NCBI RefSeq assembly: GCF_902498745.1
Contig: NZ_LR701479.1
Coordinates: forward strand, 438,292 to 502,291
DNA from: Erythrobacter sp. EC-HK427
GTDB taxonomy: Bacteria; Pseudomonadota; Alphaproteobacteria; Sphingomonadales; Sphingomonadaceae
Length of the DNA stretch: 64,000 nucleotides
Direction: 5' to 3'
The position numbers and the translations under genes are program-made. Under the pieces are notes generated by a model. That model did no database searches, had not been told where the DNA came from, and saw only the letters and a list, made by a program, of their open reading frames with translations. Below, piece after piece: positions 1 through 10,849 of this stretch; position 1 is the stretch's first letter, and each line of letters starts with the position of its first letter.

Positions 1-1053
1 CCGCTCGACGCGGATACAGCCGTGGCTGCGCGCGCGGTTGGCGGAATCGAACAGGTGGCGCTGCGGCGTGTCATGCAGGAAAATCGCGTGCGGATTGGGC
101 ATATCGAGCTTCATCCGGCCCAGCGAATTGTTCGGCCCGGGCTGCTGCACCACGGTCACCCAGCCATTCGCGCCGCGCGTGGCGGAATAGCCGTTGGCGC
201 GCGCCCAGGCAGGATTGTTGAGCACCCGTGCGCCAAGCCCTTCCCCGCGCACGATGCTTTGCGGCACCGTCCATGTGGGGTTGAAGACCACCCCTTCCAC
301 GGTTTCCGCCAGCTGCGGCGTCGCGGAGCGGCCCGGCGCGCCGACAATCGTGCGGTAGGTGCGGATGATCTGGTTGTTCACCGTCAGACGCAGCTGGTAT
401 TCGGGGACATTGGTGATGAGATACTGCCCGCCCAGATCGCGCGCGAGCCAGCGCCAGCGATCCATATTCGCGCGCAGCATCCGGATGCGGCGTGTATCGC
501 TGGCAGGGGTTTCCGCCAAGGCCGTGCGCAAGGCGGCGTAATCGGGATGGGTGGGGTTGAGTTCGGAGAGGACGCGGGCGATTTCGCCGGTTGCCAACGC
601 TTCCATCATCACTTCGCCGGTGGGCAGCAGATCGGCATCGGGATCGACCACGAACCACTGGCGGCGCGCTTCCATCGGGGTGCGGCCATCGCGCAAATCT
701 TCCACCAGCCACGCAAACACACCGCTGGCGCGGCGGTTGAGCGCATCCCGATCGCCCGCGGCAATCGCCTCGCGCAGCAGATCAGGGCGGTAATCGGCGG
801 GGTCCAGCCCCTCTGCGCCAATGCCTTCGATAAAGGCGAGCAGCGCGTTGGCATTGTCGATCGACCAATGCGCCACGGCGGGATTGGCGGCGATATCCTG
901 CACCACTTCACCGGTGGGCGAGCCGGGAGTCGCGGTGACTGGCGCTGCATCCTCGTTCCCGAGGATGTCCTGAGCATACAGGGTCTGCGCCATGCCCGGC
1001 GCGGTCAGCATAGCGGTGGTGGCGAGCACGCCGAAAAGCCCGACGAAACGCAT
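1..1053 (-). CDS. L,D-transpeptidase, YcbB/LdtD type (3' end beyond the window)
   Basis: A periplasmic peptidoglycan cross-linking enzyme that would form 3-3 cross-links through a catalytic cysteine. Translation from the ATG at 1053 gives 351 codons with no stop before the left edge. It starts with a signal peptide (MRFVGLFGVLATTAML, ending near AQT). An LdtD-like scaffold region follows (AFIEGIGAEGLDPADYRPDLL), and the YkuD catalytic motif RSHGCIRVE lies at the very edge, preceded by FLHDTP. The C-terminal remainder is outside the window. An in-frame ATG at 1077 is a possible alternative, but AGGGA sits at a good distance before 1053. It is divergent from the EamA gene. The family call is firm; the substrate range is inferred. 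Confidence 0.9.
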   Translation of the reverse strand, partial: MRFVGLFGVLATTAMLTAPGMAQTLYAQDILGNEDAAPVTATPGSPTGEVVQDIAANPAVAHWSIDNANALLAFIEGIGAEGLDPADYRPDLLREAIAAGDRDALNRRASGVFAWLVEDLRDGRTPMEARRQWFVVDPDADLLPTGEVMMEALATGEIARVLSELNPTHPDYAALRTALAETPASDTRRIRMLRANMDRWRWLARDLGGQYLITNVPEYQLRLTVNNQIIRTYRTIVGAPGRSATPQLAETVEGVVFNPTWTVPQSIVRGEGLGARVLNNPAWARANGYSATRGANGWVTVVQQPGPNNSLGRMKLDMPNPHAIFLHDTPQRHLFDSANRARSHGCIRVER

Positions 1054-1175
1054 CAGAATCAGTTCCCTGTTAACCATCAACATATGGCGATATTGCCGCC
1101 CTTCGGCCTTTCTATCAAGCAGATGCGCTTTCACAGACCTGAACCGCGGTTTTACCGCTTTTTTGCAAGCATCGG

Positions 1176-2105
1176 GTGACGCCGCAAACCGCCCGCTTTA
1201 TGCCGCGCCGCATGGAGCCGAACCCTCGCCTGATCCTGCCGTTTCTGGCCGCGATTGCGGGCGTTGCCTTCCTGTCGCTGATGGACGCGCTGATGAAGGA
1301 TGCATCGCTGGCGACGGGGGTTTACACCGCATCGCTGCTGCGTTCGCTGATTGCCGCAGCAATGGTCGCGCCATTCTGGCTGGCAAGCGGATTTGTCTGG
1401 CCGCGCGGGCGGGTTATGCGCCTGCATATCGAGCGCGGCTGCGTGTCAGCGGCGATGGCGCTGAGCTTCTTCTATGCGCTGACCAAACTGCCGATTGCCG
1501 AAGCAATCGCCATCAGCTTCGTCGCCCCGCTGTTGGCGCTGTATCTGGCGCATTGGCTGCTGGGAGAACGCATCGCGCGCAAAGCAATCTGGGCGAGCGT
1601 GATGGGATTTGCCGGAACGCTGGTCATCATCAGCGGGCGGCTGGGGCGCAGCGATTTTGACGAAGGGGTGGCATGGGGGCTCGCCGCTCTGCTGGTGTCG
1701 GCCTTGCTCTATGCCTATAATTTCGTCGTCATCCGCAAACAGTCGCAAGCCGCCGGGCCACTGGAAGTGGCGACCTTTCATTCGGGCGTCGCAGGACTGG
1801 TGCAATTGCTCGCCGCGCCGTTCTTCTTCGTCATGCCCGATAGCGCGGCGCTGCAATTGATTACGGGTTCGGCACTGCTGACGGTGATCGCCTCTATGGG
1901 CCTGGCATGGGCCTATGCGCGGGCAGAGGCGCAGGTGCTGGTGCCGGTGGAATATACCGGGTTTCTCTGGGCCGCCCTGTTCGGCTGGCTGATGTTCGGC
2001 GAACAGGTGACCGCAACCACGCTGGCGGGGGTGGCGGTTATCGTCATCGCCTGCCTGATCGCCGCGCCCAAAGCGCGGCGCAGGCCGCGAAGGGCCACAG
2101 CCTAG
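1176..2105 (+). CDS. EamA/DMT-family transporter
   Basis: An inner-membrane protein of about 309 residues with roughly ten hydrophobic segments in two EamA repeats. The first starts near IAGVAFLSLMDALMKD, and the second near GLAALLVSALLYAYNFVVIRK. The GE motif at the end of each repeat is visible (LLGERIARK; MFGEQVTATTLAG), as expected for drug/metabolite exporters. The solute cannot be read from the sequence. The listed start is GTG; in-frame ATGs at 1200 and 1212 are equally possible, and no clear ribosome binding site decides. Its stop overlaps the convergent small gene at 2102. Confidence 0.85.
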   Translation: MTPQTARFMPRRMEPNPRLILPFLAAIAGVAFLSLMDALMKDASLATGVYTASLLRSLIAAAMVAPFWLASGFVWPRGRVMRLHIERGCVSAAMALSFFYALTKLPIAEAIAISFVAPLLALYLAHWLLGERIARKAIWASVMGFAGTLVIISGRLGRSDFDEGVAWGLAALLVSALLYAYNFVVIRKQSQAAGPLEVATFHSGVAGLVQLLAAPFFFVMPDSAALQLITGSALLTVIASMGLAWAYARAEAQVLVPVEYTGFLWAALFGWLMFGEQVTATTLAGVAVIVIACLIAAPKARRRPRRATA

Positions 2106-2278
2106 TCCGGAGCGGCCTCGCCCGTCAGCACTTCGTCGTCCGGATCGCCGGCCAGCCCTTCGGCGCTCTGCCAGGCAAGCCCGATCACCGCGCCCAGAAA
2201 GGCGGCGATAACGAGTGCCGTCCCCATCGCTACAATGCCCAACGGCTGCCGGTTCGGGTTCGGATTGCGGAGTGCCAT
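2102..2278 (-). CDS. Small single-pass membrane protein, unknown function
   Basis: A 58-codon frame starting with ATG at 2278 and ending with TAG at 2102-2104. It encodes a basic, Asn/Pro-rich head (MALRNPNPNRQPLG), one hydrophobic segment (IVAMGTALVIAAFLGAVIGLAW) and an acidic tail (GDPDDEVLTGEAAPD). The head-helix-tail layout and the snug convergent overlap with the EamA stop argue for a real gene. I do not recognise a family. It is divergent from acnA. Confidence 0.55.
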   Translation of the reverse strand: MALRNPNPNRQPLGIVAMGTALVIAAFLGAVIGLAWQSAEGLAGDPDDEVLTGEAAPD

Positions 2279-2445
2279 GGCCCCTTCCTATCTTGCGCCT
2301 GCGGCAAAGAAAATTGCCAAAAGCCGCGTAATGCCATCGTCTACTTGACGTATGGGCACCAAACGCGCAGGTCGCGCCCAAACAGGGCCTCCCACTCGCA
2401 TGGGGTGGCCAGGTCTGCAACACTTTCAATGAGGAAACCTCGCCC

Positions 2446-5117
<2,672 letters not shown>

Positions 5118-5118
<1 letters not shown>

Positions 5119-5537
5119 TGATGCGGTTCGCGCTGATCCTCGCTGCGCCTGCTCTGGTGCTCGCCGCCTGTGCGCCGGTAACTCCGGCACCGGTGGCAAG
5201 CGTGCAGCAGGGCGCGGCGGTGGAGTTCGTCTCTTTCGAAGAGCTGGCGACAATGGTCGATGGCGGCGAGGTTGTGCTGATCGACGTGCGCACGCCGGAG
5301 GAATTTGCCGCCGGACGCCTGCCCGGCAGCCTCAACGCGCCGTTGCAGACCTTTGACCCGCAAAGTATTCCGATGGAAGATGCGCGCGAGACGATCCTCT
5401 ATTGCGGCAGCAGCCGCCGCTCGGCCATCGCGGCAGAGCAGCTTGCAGCGTATCTCAACCGCCCCGTGCGGCATCTGGAAGGCGGCATCCAGGCGTGGCA
5501 AGATGCGGGCGGCGAGGTTATCCGCTCACCCGAATAA
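5118..5537 (+). CDS. Rhodanese-domain lipoprotein
   Basis: A 139-residue protein with a lipoprotein signal (MMRFALILAAPALVLAAC, lipidated Cys18) and one rhodanese domain from about residue 36 to 135. The CDC25-like active-site loop has Cys96 in YCGSSRRSA, and the domain signature VVLIDVRTPEEFAAGRLPGS is clear. Proteins of this kind are periplasmic sulfur carriers or sulfurtransferases; the physiological acceptor is unknown. ATG codons at 5118 and 5121 are both possible. The stop/start overlap with acnA points to translational coupling. A strong terminator follows. Confidence 0.88.
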
Positions 5538-5555
5538 TTCGCCGGCCAAGCAAAC

Positions 5556-5590
5556 GAAAAAGGGCGGCCCTTTGCGGGGCCGCCCTTTTT
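5556..5590 (+). terminator. Rho-independent terminator, probably bidirectional
   Basis: AAAAAGGGCGGCCC pairs with GGGCCGCCCTTTTT around a six-base loop. It is flanked by an A-run on the left and a T-run on the right, so it can end both acnA-rhodanese transcripts and those of the convergent gene at 5613. Confidence 0.9.
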
Positions 5591-5612
5591 GTTTGTTCGT
5601 GAGAACCCGGAC

Positions 5613-7328
5613 TTAGGCTGCAACCGTCTCCGGCGTGCCATCCTTCTTCGCGCGGCGGCGACGCAGGAACACCGCACCCGCACCCGCGCCGAAGAGCAGG
5701 AGCATTCCGGGAGCCGGAACCGGCGTGCCCGAAGTGGTGCCGCTCGTGCCCGAAGTGCCGCTGGTGCCCGAAGTTCCGGTCGTGCCCGAGCTGGTGCTGG
5801 TCGAGGTCGACGAACCGGTCGAGGTCGACGAGCTGGTGCTGGTCGAAGTCGAGGAGCTGGTCGAGGACGCGACATTGCCCGAGGTCGAGCTGGTGCTCGT
5901 CACCGTGCCGCTGGTGCTCGTCACCGTGCCGCTGGTGCTGGTGATCCCGCCCGAGCTGGTGGTCGTCGTGGTCGACACGCCGCCGGTGCTGGTGGTGGTA
6001 CCACTTGTGCCGGACGAACCGCCAGTCGTGGTCGTCGTGGAGGTAATGCCGCCGCTGGTGCTGACATTGCCGCTCGTCGTCGAGACACCGCCGGTCGTGG
6101 TCGAGGTGGTGTTGCCACCCGTCGTCGAGCTCGATGTCACGTTTCCGCTCGTCGTCGAAGAGCTGGTACTCGTGGTCGAGGAGCTCGTCGTGGTGCTCGA
6201 ACTGGTAATCCCGCCCGTGGTGGTCGAGGTGCCCGATGCACCGCTCGTTCCCGAAGTGCCCGAACTGGTCATGCCGCTCGTGCCGGAAGTACCGCTCGTG
6301 CCCGAGGTGCCACTCGTTCCGGACGTACCGCTGGTGCCCGAAGTACCCGAGGTGCCGCTCGTGCCAGAGGTTCCGCTTGTGCCGGAAGACGTAATACCGC
6401 CGCTGGTCGACGTGCTCGAACCGCTGCCGCCCGAGGTGCTCGACGAACCCGAAGTCGAAGACGAACCGCTGGTCGAGGACGAGACATTGCCCGAGGACGA
6501 ACCCGTGCTCGACACCTGGCCCGACGTGCTCGTCACCGTACCGCTGGTGCTGGTGATGCTGCCGCTGGAGCTGGTGGTGGTGCTGGTCAGACCGCCGGTC
6601 GAGGACGAGCTGGTGCTCGAAATGCTGCCGGTCGAACTGCTGACATCGCCCGAAGTGGAGCTGCTGACATCACCCGAAGTCGATGTCGAACCGCCCGAAG
6701 TCGAGGTGGAGGTCGAACCGCCCGAAGTCGAAGTCGAACCACCCGACGTCGAGGTCGAGGAGCCGGTGCTCGAATTGTCGATATCGATAATGATATCACC
6801 GCTCGATCCGTTGGTGCCGCTGGTGCCGCTGGTCGTCGTTGTGGTGGTGCTCATGTCGACAATCGCGCTGGCGCTGCCACCGCCGCCGCCGCCGCCGAAG
6901 AACCCGCCGAAGAACCCGCCACCGAAACCGCCGCCAAAGCCGCCGCTGCTACCGCCGACGATCACCTGCTGACCGCCACCGCCGCCGCGCACCGGTGCGC
7001 TGGGCAGCGGCGGAAGCGCGATGGGCGCTTCGGCATACTGTTCTTCCGCACAGCAATCCTCGGTGCGTTCGATGGTGCGGCGCACACGGCGCTGGGCGCG
7101 TTCATGCCCGCGCTCGGGCACATAGCGTTCGCCATAACCGCCACCGCTGGAGCTGGAGCTACTGCCCTGCGTTTTCACGTCGATCAGTTCGCCCGAAGCG
7201 CCGTCTTCACCGGATTTGTAACGGACAACCGAGGTTTGCGGCTCGGCCACGTGTACGGCGCCCCCGCCAATGATTGCTCCGCCAGCGGCGGCAACACTCA
7301 ATTTCGCAATAGCCATGCGTACGGACAT
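5613..7328 (-). CDS. Ser/Thr/Gly-repeat exported protein with PEP-CTERM-like C-terminus
   Basis: A 571-residue protein. The N-terminus has a hydrophobic export-like segment (AIAKLSVAAAGGAIIGGGA). A short mixed region with two adjacent cysteines (EDCCAEEQ) follows, then a Gly-rich stretch with FGGGF/FFGG units. About 370 residues of Ser, Thr and Gly follow, arranged as SGT, STSG and TSGT units. The end reads [24 protein letters not shown] plus 14 residues. VPAPG, a hydrophobic helix and an arginine cluster resemble PEP-CTERM sorting tags, but the long tail after the arginines is atypical. The product is probably surface-anchored and may be O-glycosylated; this is inference. Starts at 7328 and 7316 are both possible. 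Confidence 0.75.
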   Translation of the reverse strand: MSVRMAIAKLSVAAAGGAIIGGGAVHVAEPQTSVVRYKSGEDGASGELIDVKTQGSSSSSSGGGYGERYVPERGHERAQRRVRRTIERTEDCCAEEQYAEAPIALPPLPSAPVRGGGGGQQVIVGGSSGGFGGGFGGGFFGGFFGGGGGGGSASAIVDMSTTTTTTSGTSGTNGSSGDIIIDIDNSSTGSSTSTSGGSTSTSGGSTSTSTSGGSTSTSGDVSSSTSGDVSSSTGSISSTSSSSTGGLTSTTTSSSGSITSTSGTVTSTSGQVSSTGSSSGNVSSSTSGSSSTSGSSSTSGGSGSSTSTSGGITSSGTSGTSGTSGTSGTSGTSGTSGTSGTSGTSGTSGTSGMTSSGTSGTSGASGTSTTTGGITSSSTTTSSSTTSTSSSTTSGNVTSSSTTGGNTTSTTTGGVSTTSGNVSTSGGITSTTTTTGGSSGTSGTTTSTGGVSTTTTTSSGGITSTSGTVTSTSGTVTSTSSTSGNVASSTSSSTSTSTSSSTSTGSSTSTSTSSGTTGTSGTSGTSGTSGTTSGTPVPAPGMLLLFGAGAGAVFLRRRRAKKDGTPETVAA

Positions 7329-7572
7329 GAGCTGGTCTCTCTTACAGTAGCAGACGTAGCCTGCAGCCCCCTCAATGGCGCCGACGGCTTGGTCCGGTTG
7401 CTGGCAAGAGAGCGTGCTTATTCATTCCCGGCAATCCCGTTAACCGTGTTTCAGGAGGCGAAATCGCAAATAAATCGGCGATTTCCGCGTCGCGACGCCG
7501 GGTTGTCCCACAATGGAACCGAACGGCGGGCGAAAGAGAACAAAGCCTTAACGCTGCAAGGGGTTTTCAGGG

Positions 7573-8604
7573 CTATTTCCCGCCATCGAACAAGCCGGAC
7601 TGCCCGCCCGAAGGCGCGGGAAGCCGCAGGTGATTCCATCCGCGATCATTCAGGCAGCGCCCCCGCGCGGTGCGGGCAATCAGGCCAAGCTGGATGAGAT
7701 ACGGCTCGATCACATCCTCCACCGTATCACGCGGTTCGGCGAGCCCAGCGGCGAGCGTTTCGACGCCGACAGGGCCGCCTTTGTAGGTCTCGGCGATCAT
7801 GGTGAGATAGCGCCGGTCCATCGCATCGAGGCCCAGCGCGTCGATCTCCAGCCGGGTTAGCGCTTCATCGGCGATCGCGTCATTGATCGTGCTTTCGCCC
7901 ATCACTTGCGCAAAATCGCGCACCCGGCGCAGCAGCCGTCCGGCAACGCGCGGCGTGCCTCTGGAACGGCGCGCAATCTCGCCTGCTCCGGACGGATCGA
8001 CCGGCATTCCGAGCAGCCTTGCGCCCCGCGTCACGACCTGCGTCAGTTCTTCCTGCGTATAGAACACCAGCCGCACGGGGATGCCGAACCGGTCGCGCAA
8101 GGGCGTGGTGAGCAGGCCCTGCCGTGTGGTCGCGCCGACCAGCGTGAAGGGTGGCAAATCGATGCGGACAGAACGCGCCGACGGCCCCTCGCCGATGATC
8201 AGATCGAGCGCGCGGTCTTCCATCGCCGGATAGAGCACTTCCTCGACCACCGGATTGAGCCGGTGGATCTCGTCGATGAACAGCACATCATTGGGCTCAA
8301 GATTGGTGAGCAGCGCCGCGAGATCGCCCGCCTTGGCGATCACGGGGCCGGACGTGGCGCGAAAGCCTGCGCCCAGTTCCTTGGCAATAATCTGCGCAAG
8401 CGTGGTCTTACCAAGGCCGGGCGGGCCGAAAAACAGCGTGTGATCCATCGCCTCGCCACGGCTTTTGGCAGCGTCGATAAAGACCCGCAGATTATCCCGC
8501 GCCGCCTCCTGCCCGATAAATTCGCCGAGCGATTTCGGGCGCAGAGCCGCGTCCGGATCATCCGGCTGACGCGCGGGGGAATGGATGGGTTGGTCGGTCA
8601 CCAC
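7573..8604 (-). CDS. ruvB: Holliday junction branch migration helicase RuvB
   Basis: The hexameric AAA+ motor that drives Holliday junction migration with RuvA. Walker A is GPPGLGKTT (residues 60-68), Walker B is LFIDEIH (Asp111-Glu112), and the sensor region [18 protein letters not shown] follows. The C-terminal winged-helix domain ends near [12 protein letters not shown]. The start is GTG at 8604, followed by a second GTG. The truncated copy at 10350 has ATG at the equivalent place. In many proteobacteria ruvB directly follows ruvA; here ruvA lies 3.2 kb upstream, separated by a xylanase gene and a rearranged region. Confidence 0.98.
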   Translation of the reverse strand: MVTDQPIHSPARQPDDPDAALRPKSLGEFIGQEAARDNLRVFIDAAKSRGEAMDHTLFFGPPGLGKTTLAQIIAKELGAGFRATSGPVIAKAGDLAALLTNLEPNDVLFIDEIHRLNPVVEEVLYPAMEDRALDLIIGEGPSARSVRIDLPPFTLVGATTRQGLLTTPLRDRFGIPVRLVFYTQEELTQVVTRGARLLGMPVDPSGAGEIARRSRGTPRVAGRLLRRVRDFAQVMGESTINDAIADEALTRLEIDALGLDAMDRRYLTMIAETYKGGPVGVETLAAGLAEPRDTVEDVIEPYLIQLGLIARTARGRCLNDRGWNHLRLPAPSGGQSGLFDGGK

Positions 8605-8635
8605 GCGGTCTTACGCAAGGCCGAGCCGGACTGTC

Positions 8636-8670
8636 GAGAGGCGATATGGGTTCTCCCACTTTCGCCTCTC
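8636..8670. other. Perfect 9-bp inverted repeat between xylanase and ruvB genes
   Basis: GAGAGGCGA and TCGCCTCTC face each other around a 17-base spacer, just before ruvB and just after the xylanase stop. There is no T-run on either side. It could be a weak terminator, an mRNA stabiliser or an operator. Confidence 0.4.
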
Positions 8671-8679
8671 CCGCAAACC

Positions 8680-9897
8680 CTAAGTGCGCACCGAGGCGGC
8701 GTTGAACGCGTCGATGTATGTCTGGCGCAGCGGCTTGGGCGCAAAGTCATTGTCATACGGCGTGGGCCGCAGCGCCGTGCCATCCGCACGCGGAGTGCCG
8801 AAATTCTGCAGCCAGCTATACCGGTCCGCCATGCCCCAAACGAGCACTTCGTCGAGTTCGTTATAGGCCAGCAGCATATCCAGCCAGCCGCGCGCATAGG
8901 TGGCGCAATCGGCATCGCGCTGGGCAATTGTTCCCGCACGGTTGCGGTCGTTCACATCCATTTCGGTGATTTTCAGCCTGTAGCCGAGCGCCACCACCTG
9001 ATCCAGCCACGCCTCCATCGCCGGGCGCTGCGCATCGACAATGCTCTGCGCCGTTCCATTGGAGAAAAAGCCGATATGCGCCTGAATGCCCAGCGTATCG
9101 ACAGGCACATTGCGATTGCGGAACCCGCGCAGGAGGTCGAGCACGCCATTGCGGTGCGTGGTGGAACCCCAATCCATGAAATCGTTATAGACGAGTTCGC
9201 CCGTCGGCAGCACATCGCGCGCGGAGCGGAAGGCGAGATCGAGCAGGGAGGGATCGTTACCCACCGTTGCGGAGAGCGAATGCTGGCGCAATCCGCCCGT
9301 GCTCGGCTCCACCGCTTCATTGACCACGTCCCAGCTGGTGATGGAGGAGGCATAGCGCGAAGCGACCTGCGTCACATGCTCGCGGATCAACCGCTCGGCC
9401 TCGGCGCGCGGATTGGTGCCGTAATCATAAGTGCGCTGCCAGCCGGGAAAGCGTTCCTCGACATACCACAGCAGCGTGTGCCCGCGCATTTCCATATTCT
9501 GCCGCTGCGCATAGGCGAGCATATCGTCAGCGCGGGTAAAGTCGAATTGCGTGGCACTGGGGCGAATGGATTCCCACTTCAGCTCGTTTTCCGGCACAAG
9601 GATGTTGCAATCGCGTTCGAGCAGCGCGGCATATTGGGGATTGGCGAAAGACCCGGCATTGGCTCCGGCGGTGCTCCAGGCGAAGGCCGATCCAAACTTG
9701 ATATTCTTGGCCGCGGCGGCAGCGGCGATGGATCCGGTCGCGGTGGGGGTTGGCGTCGGAGTGGGCGAGGGTGTCGGGCGCGGGGTAGCGGTACCAATGG
9801 GAGACGGAGTCGGCGTTGGCGTTCCCCCGCCACCGCAAGCCGTTACCAAAGCCCCCAACCCCACGCCAAGGCTGGCGCGCCGCGTCATCTTCGCCAT
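8680..9897 (-). CDS. GH10 endo-1,4-beta-xylanase, lipoprotein
   Basis: A secreted or surface-anchored enzyme that hydrolyses internal beta-1,4-xylosidic bonds. The N-terminus combines a twin-arginine-like MTRRASLGVG and a lipobox (LGALVTAC, Cys21). A Pro/Thr/Ser linker covers residues 26-54. The GH10 barrel carries the acid/base Glu194 in SWDVVNEA and the nucleophile Glu312 in KITEMDVND; the HTLLW strand motif is at 140-144. The 405-residue length fits a single-domain GH10. A palindrome matching the XylR box lies 56 bases upstream. The gene sits between ruvB and a ruvB fragment, suggesting insertion into the ruv region. Confidence 0.93.
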   Translation of the reverse strand: MAKMTRRASLGVGLGALVTACGGGGTPTPTPSPIGTATPRPTPSPTPTPTPTATGSIAAAAAAKNIKFGSAFAWSTAGANAGSFANPQYAALLERDCNILVPENELKWESIRPSATQFDFTRADDMLAYAQRQNMEMRGHTLLWYVEERFPGWQRTYDYGTNPRAEAERLIREHVTQVASRYASSITSWDVVNEAVEPSTGGLRQHSLSATVGNDPSLLDLAFRSARDVLPTGELVYNDFMDWGSTTHRNGVLDLLRGFRNRNVPVDTLGIQAHIGFFSNGTAQSIVDAQRPAMEAWLDQVVALGYRLKITEMDVNDRNRAGTIAQRDADCATYARGWLDMLLAYNELDEVLVWGMADRYSWLQNFGTPRADGTALRPTPYDNDFAPKPLRQTYIDAFNAASVRT

Positions 9898-9952
9898 TAC
9901 TCTCTCCCGATCCTCTTGTGCGGCGGTTATGCGCTGTTACCGATGCGCAAAA

Positions 9953-9966
9953 AGGTAGCGCTATCA
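9953..9966. promoter_or_regulatory. Probable xyl-box (LacI/XylR-type operator)
   Basis: AGGTAGCGCTATCA differs at two positions from the TGGTAGCGCTAACA xylan/xylose operator known from Caulobacter and Xanthomonas. It lies 56-69 bases upstream of the GH10 xylanase start. The regulator gene is not in this window. Confidence 0.55.
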
Positions 9967-10010
9967 TGAATGAAAGCAAGTGGCTTTTTGGGGGTAGCGG
10001 TGGTGCGCCG

Positions 10011-10350
10011 TCAGAAGGGGTTGATGGTGTAACCCTGCTGTTGCAGCAGCGCGTGGGCGGTCATGGCGGAGAGCGCCATTTCGACGCCCTCGATCAAATC
10101 ATCGTGCTCCACGCCCTGCGCCGAGTTCCTTGGCAATAATCTGCGCGAGCGTCGTTTTGCCGAGGCCGGGCGGGCCGAGAACAGCGTGTGATCCATCGCT
10201 TCGCCACGGCTTTTGGCAGCGTCGATGAAGACCCGCAGATTATCCCGCGCCGCCTCTTGCCCGATAAAATCGCCGAGCGATTTCGGGCGCAGAGTCGCGT
10301 CCGGGTCGTCCGGTTGCCGGATCGGGGGAGTGGATGGGTTGGTCGGTCAT
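10011..10350 (-). pseudogene. Chimeric remnant: 5' end of ruvB fused to 3' end of the DsrE-like gene
   Basis: Read on the minus strand, about 10350-10122 closely matches the first 75-80 codons of ruvB (MTDQPIHSP through the Walker A region). About 10118-10011 then matches the last 35 codons of the DsrE-like gene at 11113 ([25 protein letters not shown]). The ruvB part is frameshifted after codon 9 by one extra base and again near the Walker A motif. No functional product is expected. The junction looks like the scar of a tandem duplication or unequal exchange between dsrE and ruvB. Confidence 0.85.
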
Positions 10351-10363
10351 GCCCCCTCCCTAC

Positions 10364-10396
10364 CGTCATGCTGAACTTGTTTCAGCATCCATTTGG
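10364..10396. repeat. REP-like palindrome, family A, single copy
   Basis: The sequence is CCGTCATGCTGAACTTGTTTCAGCATCCAT, in which TGCTGAA pairs with TTCAGCA. The same unit recurs at 10731 and 11690. This copy lies just upstream of the GIY-YIG gene. Confidence 0.8.
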
Positions 10397-10412
10397 CTCC
10401 ACTCACCGCGTC

Positions 10413-10727
10413 ATGACATTGTTTCGCCAACCCTGCGTCTACATCCTTGCGAGCAAGCCTTACGGTACGCTCTACACAGGCGTAACGAGCGACCTTGTGG
10501 CAAGGCTGTGGCACCACCGGAACGGCGAAATCGCGGGCTTCACCAGCCGATACAACGTCCATCGCCTCGTCCGCTACGAGCTCTTCGGCGACATGGAACA
10601 CGCTATCGCCCGCGAGAAGCAACTCAAGCGGTGGCACCGGCAATGGAAGATCAATCTGATCGAAAGCGAGAATCCCGACTGGCATGATCTGGCCATCGGG
10701 CTGGGCTTCCCGCCACTCGCCCTCTAA
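10413..10727 (+). CDS. Small GIY-YIG nuclease-family protein
   Basis: A 104-residue single-domain protein. The GIY motif appears as VYI (residues 9-11) and YIG as YTG (21-23). The expected catalytic Arg is Arg31 in ARLWHHR, and the Glu is Glu68 in IAREKQLK. The C-terminal KINLIESENPDW motif is typical of the short UPF0213/URI-like group. Family members are probable DNA nucleases with mostly unknown targets. The ATG at 10413 is chosen because the domain begins immediately. The frame is open further upstream, but that part reads through the ruvB remnant. Family A palindromes flank the gene on both sides. Confidence 0.8.
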   Translation: MTLFRQPCVYILASKPYGTLYTGVTSDLVARLWHHRNGEIAGFTSRYNVHRLVRYELFGDMEHAIAREKQLKRWHRQWKINLIESENPDWHDLAIGLGFPPLAL

Positions 10728-10730
10728 TTC

Positions 10731-10820
10731 GTCATGCTGAACTCGTTTCAGCATTCATCCCTACACCCGAACCGACAGCGCAGCTGGAGAAATGGATCCT
10801 GAAACAAGTTCAGGATGACG
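10731..10820. repeat. BIME-like pair of family A palindromes
   Basis: GTCATGCTGAACTCGTTTCAGCATTCAT is followed after about 32 bases by an inverted copy, ATGGATCCTGAAACAAGTTCAGGATGAC. Each arm is itself a palindrome. The element starts four bases after the GIY-YIG stop codon. Confidence 0.85.
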
Positions 10821-10849
10821 GGGTGGTGGGGTTTGGGCTGGCTGGTCAG

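Noticed and set aside
22-1179. A 385-codon open frame on the plus strand rich in His, Arg and Gly
   Set aside because: It lies antisense to the L,D-transpeptidase gene, whose catalytic motifs and signal peptide are clear. Long antisense frames are expected in high-GC DNA.
5635-6972. A 445-codon plus-strand frame with VPEVPLVPEV repeats
   Set aside because: It is the mirror of the Ser/Thr/Gly repeat gene. The repeats follow from the repetitive DNA, there is no ribosome binding site, and the minus-strand frame has a signal-like start and a sorting-type end.
10188-10412. N-terminal extension of the GIY-YIG frame
   Set aside because: This part reads through the ruvB remnant in another frame and the palindrome. 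The nuclease domain starts right at the ATG at 10413.
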